Of a DNA stretch of 64,000 nt, positions 45,091-53,417 are shown piece by piece. Each line of letters begins with the position of its first letter. The first letter of the stretch is position 1. The DNA is from Stigmatella aurantiaca DW4/3-1 (lineage in GTDB: Bacteria > Myxococcota > Myxococcia > Myxococcales > Myxococcaceae). The translations under genes and the position numbers were made by a program. The stretch is taken from positions 9,008,893-9,072,892 of the forward strand of contig NC_014623.1 in NCBI RefSeq assembly GCF_000165485.1, in the 5' to 3' direction. A model generated the notes under the pieces. It worked only from the letters and a program-made list of their open reading frames with translations. It did not search any database and was not told the origin of the DNA.

Positions 45091-46176
45091 TCAGCCCGCG
45101 GGGCAGAACGTCACGTTGAGCTGCGTGCCGTTCGTGCACGAGTAGAAGCCGGCCTGGTTGGCGGCCATCGGGTAGTCGTCATAGGGGAACCCGTACACCG
45201 CGCCGCACTGGTCATGAACCCATTTGGCGTACTGGTTGTAGGGCTTGCCCGTGTTGTAATACTGGGCCACGTTGGTGCTGTCCGGAGCGTCCACCATGCC
45301 GCGGGTGATGGCCGCGCACCACTTGGCGCTCTGGGAGAAGAAGCCGCCCGAGCAAGCGTAGACCTGGGGCGTCTTGTCCCCGCCCGGGTTGCATTGGCCA
45401 GGGTATTTCTGCGCGCACCGGGTGATCTCCGAGTCCAGGCGCGAGCAGATGGAGCCGCGGCGCGGATCGCTGGCGTACTCTCCGTCGATACAGAAGGAGC
45501 GCGGCGCCAAGCACACCGTGTTGCCACCCATGGAGTAACGCAGCCCGTCCGGACATCCGTTGGAAATGGCCGACGTCAGGGTGCTGTAAGACTTGTTGCA
45601 CCGCACGTCCACACATCCCGCGCCAGAGCCGGTCGCGGCGATCTGCATGGGCAGGCCCACGTGATCCACGTACGTGAGGTTGTAATAGATGTTCTGGGTG
45701 CCGCTCACCCCCAGCGTGAACTCGGCCTTTTCCAGCTCGCGCGGCGAACTGGGCGAGGGCAGGGTCTTGTACGCGCTCACGCGGCCGCTGGGATAGTTCC
45801 CCGGCGGGTAATAGGTGTAAGTGCCGCCCGTGCCGAGGTTGCGGAAGATCTTGTTACCCGCGGCATCCTTCTCCAGCGGGGCGTCGCCCACGCCCGTCAG
45901 CGCCACATGCAGGGGGAAGGGGCACTTGTTCGTCACCTTCACCGGCACCGTGGCCGCCAGCGGTTGCATGCCAGCCGTCGCGAGCGCGGAGTCCTGCGCG
46001 CCGCTGCTCAGGCTCGCCTCCTGCGCCTTGAGTACCAACTCCTCATGGCTGTTGGTCTCCGGCACCTGGCCACAGCCCAGCGCCGAAGCGATCATCCATC
46101 CCGCGCCACTCGCGAGCAACGCGGTCTTACCACCCATCCGAAAACCACGCGCACCACGCAATCTCAAAGAAAACAT
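45091..46176 (-). CDS. Thaumatin-like lipoprotein
   Basis: 361 residues from ATG 46176, preceded by GAGGGGAGAAC. The signal ends in lipobox ASALGC. The domain starts at VPVKVTNKCPFPLHVALTGV, shows paired cysteines (GAGCVDVRCNK, SNGCPDGLRYSMGGNTVCL, GQCNPGG, AKWCAA) and ends in YGFPYDDYPMAANQ...SCTNG...VTFCP, the thaumatin/GH64 closing pattern. Thaumatin-like proteins bind or cut beta-1,3-glucans; the acidic cleft residues cannot be assigned here. Being a lipoprotein, it is probably surface-exposed and could target fungal walls. A promoter candidate lies just upstream. Confidence 0.72.
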   Translation of the reverse strand: MFSLRLRGARGFRMGGKTALLASGAGWMIASALGCGQVPETNSHEELVLKAQEASLSSGAQDSALATAGMQPLAATVPVKVTNKCPFPLHVALTGVGDAPLEKDAAGNKIFRNLGTGGTYTYYPPGNYPSGRVSAYKTLPSPSSPRELEKAEFTLGVSGTQNIYYNLTYVDHVGLPMQIAATGSGAGCVDVRCNKSYSTLTSAISNGCPDGLRYSMGGNTVCLAPRSFCIDGEYASDPRRGSICSRLDSEITRCAQKYPGQCNPGGDKTPQVYACSGGFFSQSAKWCAAITRGMVDAPDSTNVAQYYNTGKPYNQYAKWVHDQCGAVYGFPYDDYPMAANQAGFYSCTNGTQLNVTFCPAG

Positions 46177-46217
46177 GTTCTCCCCTCTGTGAAATTCAGC
46201 TCTTCCGGGCTAAATCC

Positions 46218-46245
46218 ACAATACACGACTGCCGTGTTATTCCAA
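46218..46245 (-). promoter_or_regulatory. Sigma-70-like promoter candidate for the thaumatin-like gene
   Basis: On the minus strand TTGGAA (46245-46240) and TATTGT (46223-46218) are separated by 16 bp, ending about 40 bp before ATG 46176. 46246-46554 between this and the cadD start holds no other recognised feature. Confidence 0.45.
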
Positions 46246-46554
46246 TACCGGATTGGCCTGTCCCTAGACGGGTGCGATGACACTGGGCGTTATGGTTGGC
46301 TCCACAACTTGGCGCCGTTGTCCGCCTGTGCGCCCGGAGAACCCTGATGCAAGGGCCGCCGGTCCACTCAACCGCGAGGGCAGGACTGCGATCGCGCAAC
46401 TGGAGGGAGACTGCCTCATGGTCGTCGTCGAGGGCGTGGAGGCATTCCCCACCGGAGGCACCCGCGCCATGATGCTCGGCGCCTTCGGCAGGTTCCGGTC
46501 GCTTCCCCCGCGCCCCATCCAGTCCTCCTCAGAACCAGCCTCAGGAACTCAATC

Positions 46555-47214
46555 GTGTTCGCCGCCATCGCCGTTTCCGTCGTCGCATTCGCATCGACCA
46601 ATGTGGATGACATTTTCGTTCTGATTGGCTTCTTCGCTGACCCCACCTTCCGGGCACGACATGTCGTTACCGGGCAGTACCTGGGTATCGGGGCCTTGGT
46701 GGCAGTCAGTCTGATCTGCTCGCTCGTCGCCCTCGTGATCCCGCCGTCCTCTATTGGTTTTCTCGGACTGCTCCCCATCGGAATCGGGGTGAAGAAGCTC
46801 TGGGACGCGCGGCGCAACGAGGGGGACAGTGCGGAAGCCGCTCCCCCCGCACCTGGGGCCCACAAGATTCTTTCCGTGGCAGCGGTCACTGCCGCGAACG
46901 GAGGCGACAACATCGGGGTTTATACCCCGATGTTCGCGACGCGTTCCGTTGACGCGAAACTGGTCATGATCGCGGTGTTTGCAGCGATGACGGCGCTCGG
47001 GTGCCTTGTGGCCCATCACCTCGTGAACCACCGCGCCCTCGGGTCACCTATCCGCCGATACGGCCATGGGCTCTTGCCGTGGGTACTCATCGCCATCGGC
47101 ATCGCCATCCTGGTGGAGAACGACCTCCCCCCCCCAGACCGGGCTACCCCGCCTCCTGAAGAGGCTGCGGCACGAAGGCACAGCGCCGCTGCCTCCTCCC
47201 AAGGCGCTACTTGA
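46555..47214 (+). CDS. CadD-type cadmium resistance transporter
   Basis: 219 residues from GTG 46555; no strong ribosome site. Five hydrophobic segments; the CadD signatures SVVAFASTNVDDIFVLIGFF (near residue 8) and TAANGGDNIGVYTPMF (near residue 110) are present, each with the conserved Asp/Asn. CadD belongs to the LysE-related transporter superfamily and exports cadmium in staphylococci; substrates of distant members vary. The C-terminus is a soluble Pro/Ala/Arg-rich tail. The gene converges on, and overlaps by 8 bp, the VIT/vWA gene. No regulator is adjacent. Confidence 0.82.
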   Translation: MFAAIAVSVVAFASTNVDDIFVLIGFFADPTFRARHVVTGQYLGIGALVAVSLICSLVALVIPPSSIGFLGLLPIGIGVKKLWDARRNEGDSAEAAPPAPGAHKILSVAAVTAANGGDNIGVYTPMFATRSVDAKLVMIAVFAAMTALGCLVAHHLVNHRALGSPIRRYGHGLLPWVLIAIGIAILVENDLPPPDRATPPPEEAAARRHSAAASSQGAT

Positions 47215-49456
47215 GGAAGGCGCGAACCTTGCCTTCGTCTTCCTCTCCCTCGGGCCCCACCTGCACGCTCTTGCCCTTGGCGATCACCACCACCACCCGG
47301 TCTCCCAGGGCGAACGCGGCCTTCAACTCCGGGCGCGCCTGGAGCAACGCGAAGTAGCCCTTCGAGAGGAATTTGATCTGAAGCGGCTTGCCCGGGTTGG
47401 CCAGCGCCTCGGAGTCAATCCAGCCTCCGTCCCGGTAGAGGAACGTTCTGCCCGCGGCCACCCGCACCGGCTCGCTCGCCGAGGGGCCTCGCTCCTCCTC
47501 CTTCATCTTCTTCATCTCACGCGAGACGGCCACGCCGCCCCTCCCGTCCGCCCTCGCCAGCGACTCGGCCGGCGCGGCGGCGGCGGGAGCCGGGACACCG
47601 CCCCCGCCCTTCCTCGGCGCCGGAGGGGGCGCGAAAGCAGAGCCGGAGGATTCCGCCTCATCGGCCCCGGGGCGCATCACCGGCATGGGCCGGGCCACGG
47701 GCGGCGTGTCCTCGACCACCAGGTAGCTCGTATAGGGCGTGACGATGCCGAACTTCTTGGCCAGCGAAATCACCTCGTCGCGCAGCTCGGGGCGCTCGCC
47801 CCGCAGGCGGATCTCCTCCAGCAGGAAGCCCACCTTGCGGATGGCCCACAACCGGGGGATGAAGCCATCTCGCGTGGCCTCCTTGGGCGCGGTGGTGCCG
47901 TAATCGAAGGTGCGCTTCTCGCCGTTCACGTAGCCCGTCAGCACCGCCTTCGCGTCCCCGGACTTGCGGTAGCGGCCCATCACCACGAGCTGCGTCCCCT
48001 TGAACAGGTCCGGCAGTTTGCGCGGATAAAGGTCATACGCATCGATGGACGACAGGTCGAGCGAGAGGTCCGACAGCACTGGGTTGCTCACCTTGTCGTA
48101 GAAACTCGAGATCTTCGTTTCGAACTCCTTGCCATCCCGGACGAAGTCGGAAGTGCCCGCCCCATCGGAGGAGAGCCGGTCCAGCAAGCGCGCATTGAGG
48201 TCCTCGCCGACGCCGAAGGTGAACAGCCGCGTCTTCGCCTTGCGCCCGTCCTTCGCGTGCTGGGCAATCGCGCCCTCATCCGTCTCACCGATGGTGGGCT
48301 GGCCATCCGTGATGAACATCAGCAGGTGGGGCGCCGAGGACTTGCCGTCATTGTCCTGGAGCCCGCGCACCAGCGCCTCGTCGATGGCCGTGCCCCCGAT
48401 GGCCTCCAGTTGCTCCACGAAGGCAACCGCCTTTTGGATGTTCTCCGGCTGGGCGGACTTCAACGCCGGGAAGAGCGCCTCCACGTCCGTGGAGAACCGC
48501 ACCACGTTGAAGGTGTCCTGGGGGTTGAGCCGGGTGACACAGTATTTGAGCGCGTCCTTGGCGATCTGCATCCGGCTGCCCTGCATCGAGCCCGAGGTGT
48601 CGATGACGAAGGTGACGCGCTTGGCGGCGATCTCGCTGGCGCTCACTTCCGTCTTCGGGGCGATGAGCGCGATGAAGTAGCCGGGCTCGTCCGCCTGCTT
48701 GTACGTGAGCAGCGACAGCCCCACTGCCTTGTCCGAGACGGAGAAATACAGGTCCAGGTCCTTGGAGAGGTCCGCGCCGTTCACCTGCTCCAGCCCCACC
48801 ACCGCCTCCGCCTCCCCCCGGCGGGACACATCCATCGGGTGCGTAGGGGAGTAGATGCTCTTGAGCGGCACCTTCGAGGACACCTTCGCGCTGAAGGTAA
48901 AGTCGTTCTTCGCCGAGCCCCCCACCAGCCGCCAGTCCGCGGGCTGGCCCTTGGCCGTCGCCCCCAGCGGATAATGGTAGTGGTACAGGCCCGCGGAGTA
49001 GTTCAGCACCTGGCTGAAGGTCAGCTCGACCTTCTGCTCGCCCCGCGCGGGGACCGGGAAGACGCGGACCCGGAACACATCCGAGTCCACGTACTCCAGC
49101 AGCCCCGGGTCCGCCAGGCGCCGGACGATGCCTTCATAGATGTGGGTGGCCTTGTCGCGTTCGAGCAGTTCGCCCTTCGTCTTCTGGCCGTTGATCCACA
49201 GGTAGAACTCGGAGAGCGCGGCGCCCTTGGGCAACGGGAAGATGTAGTGGGCCTCGAGCTGCGTGGGGCCCTCGTTCAGGAACGTCTGCTCCACCCGGGT
49301 GACGGCCGTGCCGTCCTGGATGTCCACTTTGACCCGCTGACTCTTGATGGCCAGGGGACGTGCGTTCGGAGGCGTCGGCAGCAGCAACCCCTGGGCCGAG
49401 GCCACCAGCGGCATCAGCAGGGTGCTCATCAGCAGCAATCGGAGGGGGGTATGCAC
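47207..49456 (-). CDS. VIT and vWA domain protein, secreted
   Basis: 749 residues from GTG 49456, preceded by GAGGAGAC. A signal peptide (LLLMSTLLMPLVASAQ) is followed by a VIT domain (about 30-165: RVKVDIQDGTAVTRVEQTFL, LPKGAALSEFYLWI). The vWA domain (about 275-450) has an intact MIDAS, FVIDTSGSMQGSRM. A Gly/Pro-rich linker near 640 and a C-terminal domain follow (FLYRDGGWIDSEA). VIT-vWA proteins resemble inter-alpha-trypsin inhibitor heavy chains and bind partners through a metal ion; the bacterial role is poorly known. It starts 76 bp downstream of btuC on the same strand, so it could be co-transcribed with the B12 operon. Confidence 0.9.
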   Translation of the reverse strand: MHTPLRLLLMSTLLMPLVASAQGLLLPTPPNARPLAIKSQRVKVDIQDGTAVTRVEQTFLNEGPTQLEAHYIFPLPKGAALSEFYLWINGQKTKGELLERDKATHIYEGIVRRLADPGLLEYVDSDVFRVRVFPVPARGEQKVELTFSQVLNYSAGLYHYHYPLGATAKGQPADWRLVGGSAKNDFTFSAKVSSKVPLKSIYSPTHPMDVSRRGEAEAVVGLEQVNGADLSKDLDLYFSVSDKAVGLSLLTYKQADEPGYFIALIAPKTEVSASEIAAKRVTFVIDTSGSMQGSRMQIAKDALKYCVTRLNPQDTFNVVRFSTDVEALFPALKSAQPENIQKAVAFVEQLEAIGGTAIDEALVRGLQDNDGKSSAPHLLMFITDGQPTIGETDEGAIAQHAKDGRKAKTRLFTFGVGEDLNARLLDRLSSDGAGTSDFVRDGKEFETKISSFYDKVSNPVLSDLSLDLSSIDAYDLYPRKLPDLFKGTQLVVMGRYRKSGDAKAVLTGYVNGEKRTFDYGTTAPKEATRDGFIPRLWAIRKVGFLLEEIRLRGERPELRDEVISLAKKFGIVTPYTSYLVVEDTPPVARPMPVMRPGADEAESSGSAFAPPPAPRKGGGGVPAPAAAAPAESLARADGRGGVAVSREMKKMKEEERGPSASEPVRVAAGRTFLYRDGGWIDSEALANPGKPLQIKFLSKGYFALLQARPELKAAFALGDRVVVVIAKGKSVQVGPEGEEDEGKVRAFLK

Positions 49457-49532
49457 GGCGTGTCGTCTCCTCAGGAATCCGAGACCTTCTTCAACGCACG
49501 AGACTTCGGCGCGGTCTGCGCACATTACCCCC

Positions 49533-50621
49533 TCAGGCCTGGGTTCCGGGACTCCCCCTCCGGGAAAGCAGGCCGATGAAGAGCGGGCCTCCGAGCATTG
49601 CGGTGATGACGCCCACGGGCGGCTCGGCCCCGAAGAAGGCAAAGGACAGCCGCGCCAGCAGGTCCGCCAGCACCAGGAACGCCGCCCCGCCCAGGGCCGA
49701 GAGCGGAATCAGCAGGCGCTGGTCTGGCCCGAAGGCCAGCCGCAGCAGGTGCGGGACGATGAGGCCCACGAAGCCAATGAGGCCCGTCAGGGCCACCGCC
49801 CCCGCCACGCTGGCGCTGGTGGCCAGCAAGAGCAGCCGCCGCGTGCGCGCCACGGGCACTCCGAGCGTCTGGGCGTCCTCGTCCCCCAGCGTCATCAGGT
49901 TGAGCTGTCCCGAGAGCGCCAGCATCACGGCGAGGGCGCCCCCCTGGAGCAGCGCGGCGAGCCCCAGCGTGGCCCCGCGCTCGTAGCCCAGCGTCCCCGC
50001 GAGCCAGTAGAGGATCTCCCCCAACCGGTCCGGCGCCGACAGCGTCTTGACGAGCGTGATGGCGGCGGAGGCGAACGCGTTGAAGACGACCCCGGTGAGC
50101 AACGCCGCATAGGGGGCCCGCGCGGCGTGGCCCCGGCTGGCGGCGAGGACGAAGAAGACGGAAGCCCCCGCCCCGAGGAAGGCCAGGAGCGCGGGCCCGG
50201 AGAGCCGCTCCAGGCCTCCGGCCAGGCCGGGGGCCACCTGCCCCACCGTGGCCAGGCCCAGCGCCAGCGCGAGCGTCGCCCCCAGGGCCGCCCCACCGGA
50301 CACCCCCAGCACGAAGGGGTCCGCGAGCGGGTTGCGCAGCAGCCCCTGGAGCGTCGCCCCGGACGCGGCGAGCCCCGCCCCCACGATGACGCCCAGCAAG
50401 GCCCGGGGCAGGCGCAGCGACCAGAAGATGACAGCATCCGAGGACCCCGCGTCTCCCAGCGCGGCCATCAGGGAGATGGGCTGCTCGCCAAAGCGCACGG
50501 CGAACGCGAACGCAACGAGCGTCAACCCCAGGAACGCGGCGCACAGGCCGAGCACGCGGGAGGCTCGCAACCTCCGTCCCGCGCCCACCGTGGCACGGGG
50601 CCGCGCGTCCCCGGGGCTCAC
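49533..50621 (-). CDS. btuC: Cobalamin ABC importer permease BtuC (FecCD family)
   Basis: 362 residues from GTG 50621. About ten transmembrane helices; FecCD hallmarks LRLPRALLGVIVGAGLAASG, ATLQGLLRNPLADPFVLGVS and GFVGLIVPHLLRLAFG are present. FecCD permeases import B12 or iron chelates across the inner membrane. The cobalamin riboswitch heading this operon and the btuB and btuF genes upstream make B12 or a corrinoid the likely substrate. The start lies one base after the stop of the small DUF4177-like gene (TGACGTG), giving coupling. No ATPase gene follows; a VIT/vWA gene does. Confidence 0.9.
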   Translation of the reverse strand: MSPGDARPRATVGAGRRLRASRVLGLCAAFLGLTLVAFAFAVRFGEQPISLMAALGDAGSSDAVIFWSLRLPRALLGVIVGAGLAASGATLQGLLRNPLADPFVLGVSGGAALGATLALALGLATVGQVAPGLAGGLERLSGPALLAFLGAGASVFFVLAASRGHAARAPYAALLTGVVFNAFASAAITLVKTLSAPDRLGEILYWLAGTLGYERGATLGLAALLQGGALAVMLALSGQLNLMTLGDEDAQTLGVPVARTRRLLLLATSASVAGAVALTGLIGFVGLIVPHLLRLAFGPDQRLLIPLSALGGAAFLVLADLLARLSFAFFGAEPPVGVITAMLGGPLFIGLLSRRGSPGTQA

Positions 50622-50622
50622 G

Positions 50623-50880
50623 TCATCTCCGCGAGCGCATGAGCACGTAGCGCTTGGTGGTGCCATCCACCTCCACGGTGGCCGCCACCTTCCAGCCTTC
50701 GGCCCCCAGCTTGCGCAAGTTCGTGAGGTCCTCCTCCGGCCCCTCGCGCTTGAGGGACTCGTACTCCACGGGATCGGCGAATGGCGCCTGCGCCTGAGCC
50801 GCCCGAGGCAACAGGAAGGTCGAGAGGGCGCCGGTGACCAGGCCCGCAAGGAGAAGGAGCGACGCGGAACGGCGATCCAT
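50623..50880 (-). CDS. Small exported DUF4177-like protein of the B12 operon
   Basis: 85 residues from ATG 50880. A signal peptide or N-terminal anchor (SLLLLAGLVTGALSTFLLP) precedes a short domain LTNLRKLGAEGWKVAATVEV, then DGTTKRYVLMR, which has the 'LG..GW......Y.L.R' pattern of DUF4177. The function of that fold is unknown. Its position between btuF and btuC, with a one-base gap to btuC, suggests a part in corrinoid uptake or just operon membership. It lies 68 bp downstream of btuF. Confidence 0.7.
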   Translation of the reverse strand: MDRRSASLLLLAGLVTGALSTFLLPRAAQAQAPFADPVEYESLKREGPEEDLTNLRKLGAEGWKVAATVEVDGTTKRYVLMRSRR

Positions 50881-50948
50881 GGATGCACTCCACTGAGGAG
50901 AACGCTCTGCCTAGCATCTAATCCCTGTCTCCCAGTGCCGGAAGCGCC

Positions 50949-51818
50949 TCAGCGCACTTGAACCCCGGGATGCACCAGACCGAACAGCTCCTCCAGTCCC
51001 TTCCCCAACGAAGGGCCTGGTTGTAGGAGCGCCAACGAAGGCACCTCCACCCAGCGCGCCGAGGAGACCCCTGGCAACGCCCGGAGCTTGTCCTTGCCCA
51101 CATCCACGTCGGCCGCGTCCACCACCACCTCGGGCCGGGCCCGCACCACGCGCTCCACGGAGTAGACGGGATAGGCGGAGCCCGCGTCGGCCGCGACGTT
51201 GAGCGCGCCCACATCGCGCAGCAGCTCGTTCGCGAAAGAGCCGGGACCGGCGACGACGAGCGGCTCGAAGCCGTAGACGAGCAGCACCCGGGGGGTGGGC
51301 AGCGACTTCGCCGCCTCGCGGATGCGGGCCCGTGTCGCCTCGAACCGGGACACGAGCGCCTGGGCCTCCTGGACGTGGCCCAGGGCCTGGCCCACCGCGC
51401 GCAGCGCCCCGAGCGTGTCCGCCACGGAGTGCAGCGGCAGCAGGAGCACGGGCACGCCCAACTCCGCCATCCGCTCCACGGGACGCTGGTTGCCCGGCCC
51501 TGGCTGCACCAAGACGAGGTCCGGCTTGAGGGCAATGACGGCCTCCACGGACGGGTCCACGAAGCCGCCCACCCGGGGCAGCGCCGCCACGGCCTTGTCC
51601 TCATCGAAGCGGGAGACGCCCACGAGCGTGCTCCCCGCCCCCACGGCGAGCACCATCTCCGTGAGGGAAGGCGCGAGCGTCACCACGCGCCGCACCGGGG
51701 CTGTCCGCTTCGGTCCCAGGAAGCGGGGCCCGGAAGGCGTGTTGGCGGCATCCACCGCGCTGGAGAAGGCCAGCACGGCCAGCACGAGCAGCGAGCACCA
51801 GGGTGTCCTCATGGCCAT
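50949..51818 (-). CDS. btuF: Periplasmic corrinoid-binding protein BtuF (helical backbone fold)
   Basis: 289 residues from ATG 51818 (alternative ATG 51812). A Sec signal peptide (LLVLAVLAFSSAVDAA) has no lipobox. RRVVTLAPSLTEMVLAVGAG, then LPRVGGFVDPSVEAVIALKP and DLVLVQPG match the BtuF/FecB helical-backbone metal-receptor family: two lobes joined by one long helix. It should capture B12 delivered by BtuB and hand it to BtuC. The start is three bases after the stop of the beta-propeller lipoprotein gene. Confidence 0.87.
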   Translation of the reverse strand: MAMRTPWCSLLVLAVLAFSSAVDAANTPSGPRFLGPKRTAPVRRVVTLAPSLTEMVLAVGAGSTLVGVSRFDEDKAVAALPRVGGFVDPSVEAVIALKPDLVLVQPGPGNQRPVERMAELGVPVLLLPLHSVADTLGALRAVGQALGHVQEAQALVSRFEATRARIREAAKSLPTPRVLLVYGFEPLVVAGPGSFANELLRDVGALNVAADAGSAYPVYSVERVVRARPEVVVDAADVDVGKDKLRALPGVSSARWVEVPSLALLQPGPSLGKGLEELFGLVHPGVQVR

Positions 51819-51821
51819 CTC

Positions 51822-53417
51822 CTACGGCAGGGCGACGACATCTCCCACCAGGGAGAAGCCATTGCTCGGACAGGCAAGAATGGAAGAGTGGGAACCGGGG
51901 CCGCGCCGCTCGATGAGCTGGTTTCCCACGGCCTCGATGACGAAGATGCGGCCGGCGTTGTTGTCGCCCAGGTAGATGCGGTTGCCCACCACGGCGAAGC
52001 GGCCCGCGGAGGACAGCGGACAGTCCGTGGCCCCCGGCGGACACGCGAGCGGGTAGGTCGAGGACACTTGGTCCCGCGCATCGAGCAGCACCAGCCCTGT
52101 CTTGTCCACGGCCACGAGGTTGTAGTGGATGTCATACAGGGCCTCGCCGCCACAGCTCACGAGCAGTTGTTCGCCCATGGGCGCCAGCCACCCCGCGTTC
52201 AGGCACCCTTCCCCCAGCGGCACGAGGGACACCTGGCGTGTCTGGGGGTTCACCTTGGCCAGACTGCCGGGCCCCCCAGCGCGGTACGTCTCCGGGTCCA
52301 GGTTGTTGAGCGCGGTGTAGAGGTTGCCCTGGTGGACCACGATGCCCGTGGGCGTGGGGGCGGCGGCGCCGCCGGGGAAGGGCGCCGAGGGAAGCACCAC
52401 GGGGCTCGGATCGAGCACGGGGGCGAGCGGGTTCGCCACGCTCACCCGCGCCACCTTGCCGCCCGCCGAGACATCCCCGCTCAAGTTGCCATACAGCGCC
52501 ACCCAGAGATCCGTGCCGAGCTTCGCCATCGCGAAGGGATTGGTGTTGGCCCCGAAGTCCACGCTGGCCACCGGCTCCAGCCCCAGGCCGTTGGGAAAGC
52601 GCGTCCCCTCCCGGGACGGTGTCGTGGGCTCGGCCCGGCGCCGCAACACCAGCAGCGTGTTGCTGGTGGAGTTGATGACGTAGACATAGGGCTCGTCGAC
52701 GAGCAGTTGGTTGGGCGCGTTGCCCGTCTCGGGGGCCTCGGCCAGCGTGCCGTAGTCCGACAGCCGGGCCTCCCGCACCCGCTTCGCGGCGTCGAGCACC
52801 AGCAGCACGTCCTGCATGCGCGTCACCGTCTGGGGGCGCTCGCCGATGGCGGCATTGGGCCCCTTGAGGTCCGTGCCCGCCTGGAGGCCCACCACCTGGC
52901 CGCTGTTGAAGCAGGCGGCGACGACATCATAGGTGCACACGCCCGCGCGGCAGCTCTTCACCCCGCCACACGAGGTGTCGCAACTGCCGCAGTGGTAGGG
53001 ATCCGTCTGGAGATCGACACACCCATTTCCGCAGCGTGTGGAGGTCGCCAAGGAGCAGGCCGCCTGGCACTGGCCCGCCTCACACACCTGGCCCTCGGCA
53101 CAGGCCACCCCACAGCCCCCACAGTGCTCCGCGTCGGAGGCGGTGAGGACACATTGCCCGCCACACGGGGTGGCCCCGGGTCCACACTGGCAGGCCGATG
53201 CGGCGCACACGCCCGCGCTTCCACACGTGACGCCGCAGGCGCCACAGTGGCTCGCCTCACTGGTGAGGTCCACGCACTCCGAGCCGCACAGCGAGAGCCC
53301 GTCGCCACACTCCACCCCCTTCTCCGGGCAGCCCGCCAGCACCAGCGCGAGTGCTGCCACCGCCATCAGAAGCCGCGGACTGGGCCTTCTCCGCTCCATC
53401 CCTTCAAGGCTGTTCAT
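51822..53417 (-). CDS. Cys-rich, beta-propeller (YncE-like) lipoprotein of the B12 operon
   Basis: 531 residues from ATG 53417, overlapping the btuB stop (ATGA). A lipoprotein signal ends in ALVLAGC. Residues about 34-165 hold four or five Cys-rich modules of the type CGACGVTCGSAGVC and CGGCGVACAEGQVC, common in myxobacterial surface proteins. The rest reads as a beta-propeller (DVLLVLDAAKRVREARLSDY, YVYVINSTSNTLLVLRRR, DLWVALYGNLSG, LYTALNNLDPETY). It is translationally coupled between btuB and btuF, so it may be a surface partner of the receptor that holds corrinoid or a carrier protein. That role is inferred. Confidence 0.82.
   Translation of the reverse strand: MNSLEGMERRRPSPRLLMAVAALALVLAGCPEKGVECGDGLSLCGSECVDLTSEASHCGACGVTCGSAGVCAASACQCGPGATPCGGQCVLTASDAEHCGGCGVACAEGQVCEAGQCQAACSLATSTRCGNGCVDLQTDPYHCGSCDTSCGGVKSCRAGVCTYDVVAACFNSGQVVGLQAGTDLKGPNAAIGERPQTVTRMQDVLLVLDAAKRVREARLSDYGTLAEAPETGNAPNQLLVDEPYVYVINSTSNTLLVLRRRAEPTTPSREGTRFPNGLGLEPVASVDFGANTNPFAMAKLGTDLWVALYGNLSGDVSAGGKVARVSVANPLAPVLDPSPVVLPSAPFPGGAAAPTPTGIVVHQGNLYTALNNLDPETYRAGGPGSLAKVNPQTRQVSLVPLGEGCLNAGWLAPMGEQLLVSCGGEALYDIHYNLVAVDKTGLVLLDARDQVSSTYPLACPPGATDCPLSSAGRFAVVGNRIYLGDNNAGRIFVIEAVGNQLIERRGPGSHSSILACPSNGFSLVGDVVALP

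Noticed and set aside
47066-49579. 837-aa plus-strand reading frame
   Set aside because: Antisense to the VIT/vWA gene, which has a clear signal peptide and MIDAS; the frame is only a high-GC shadow.
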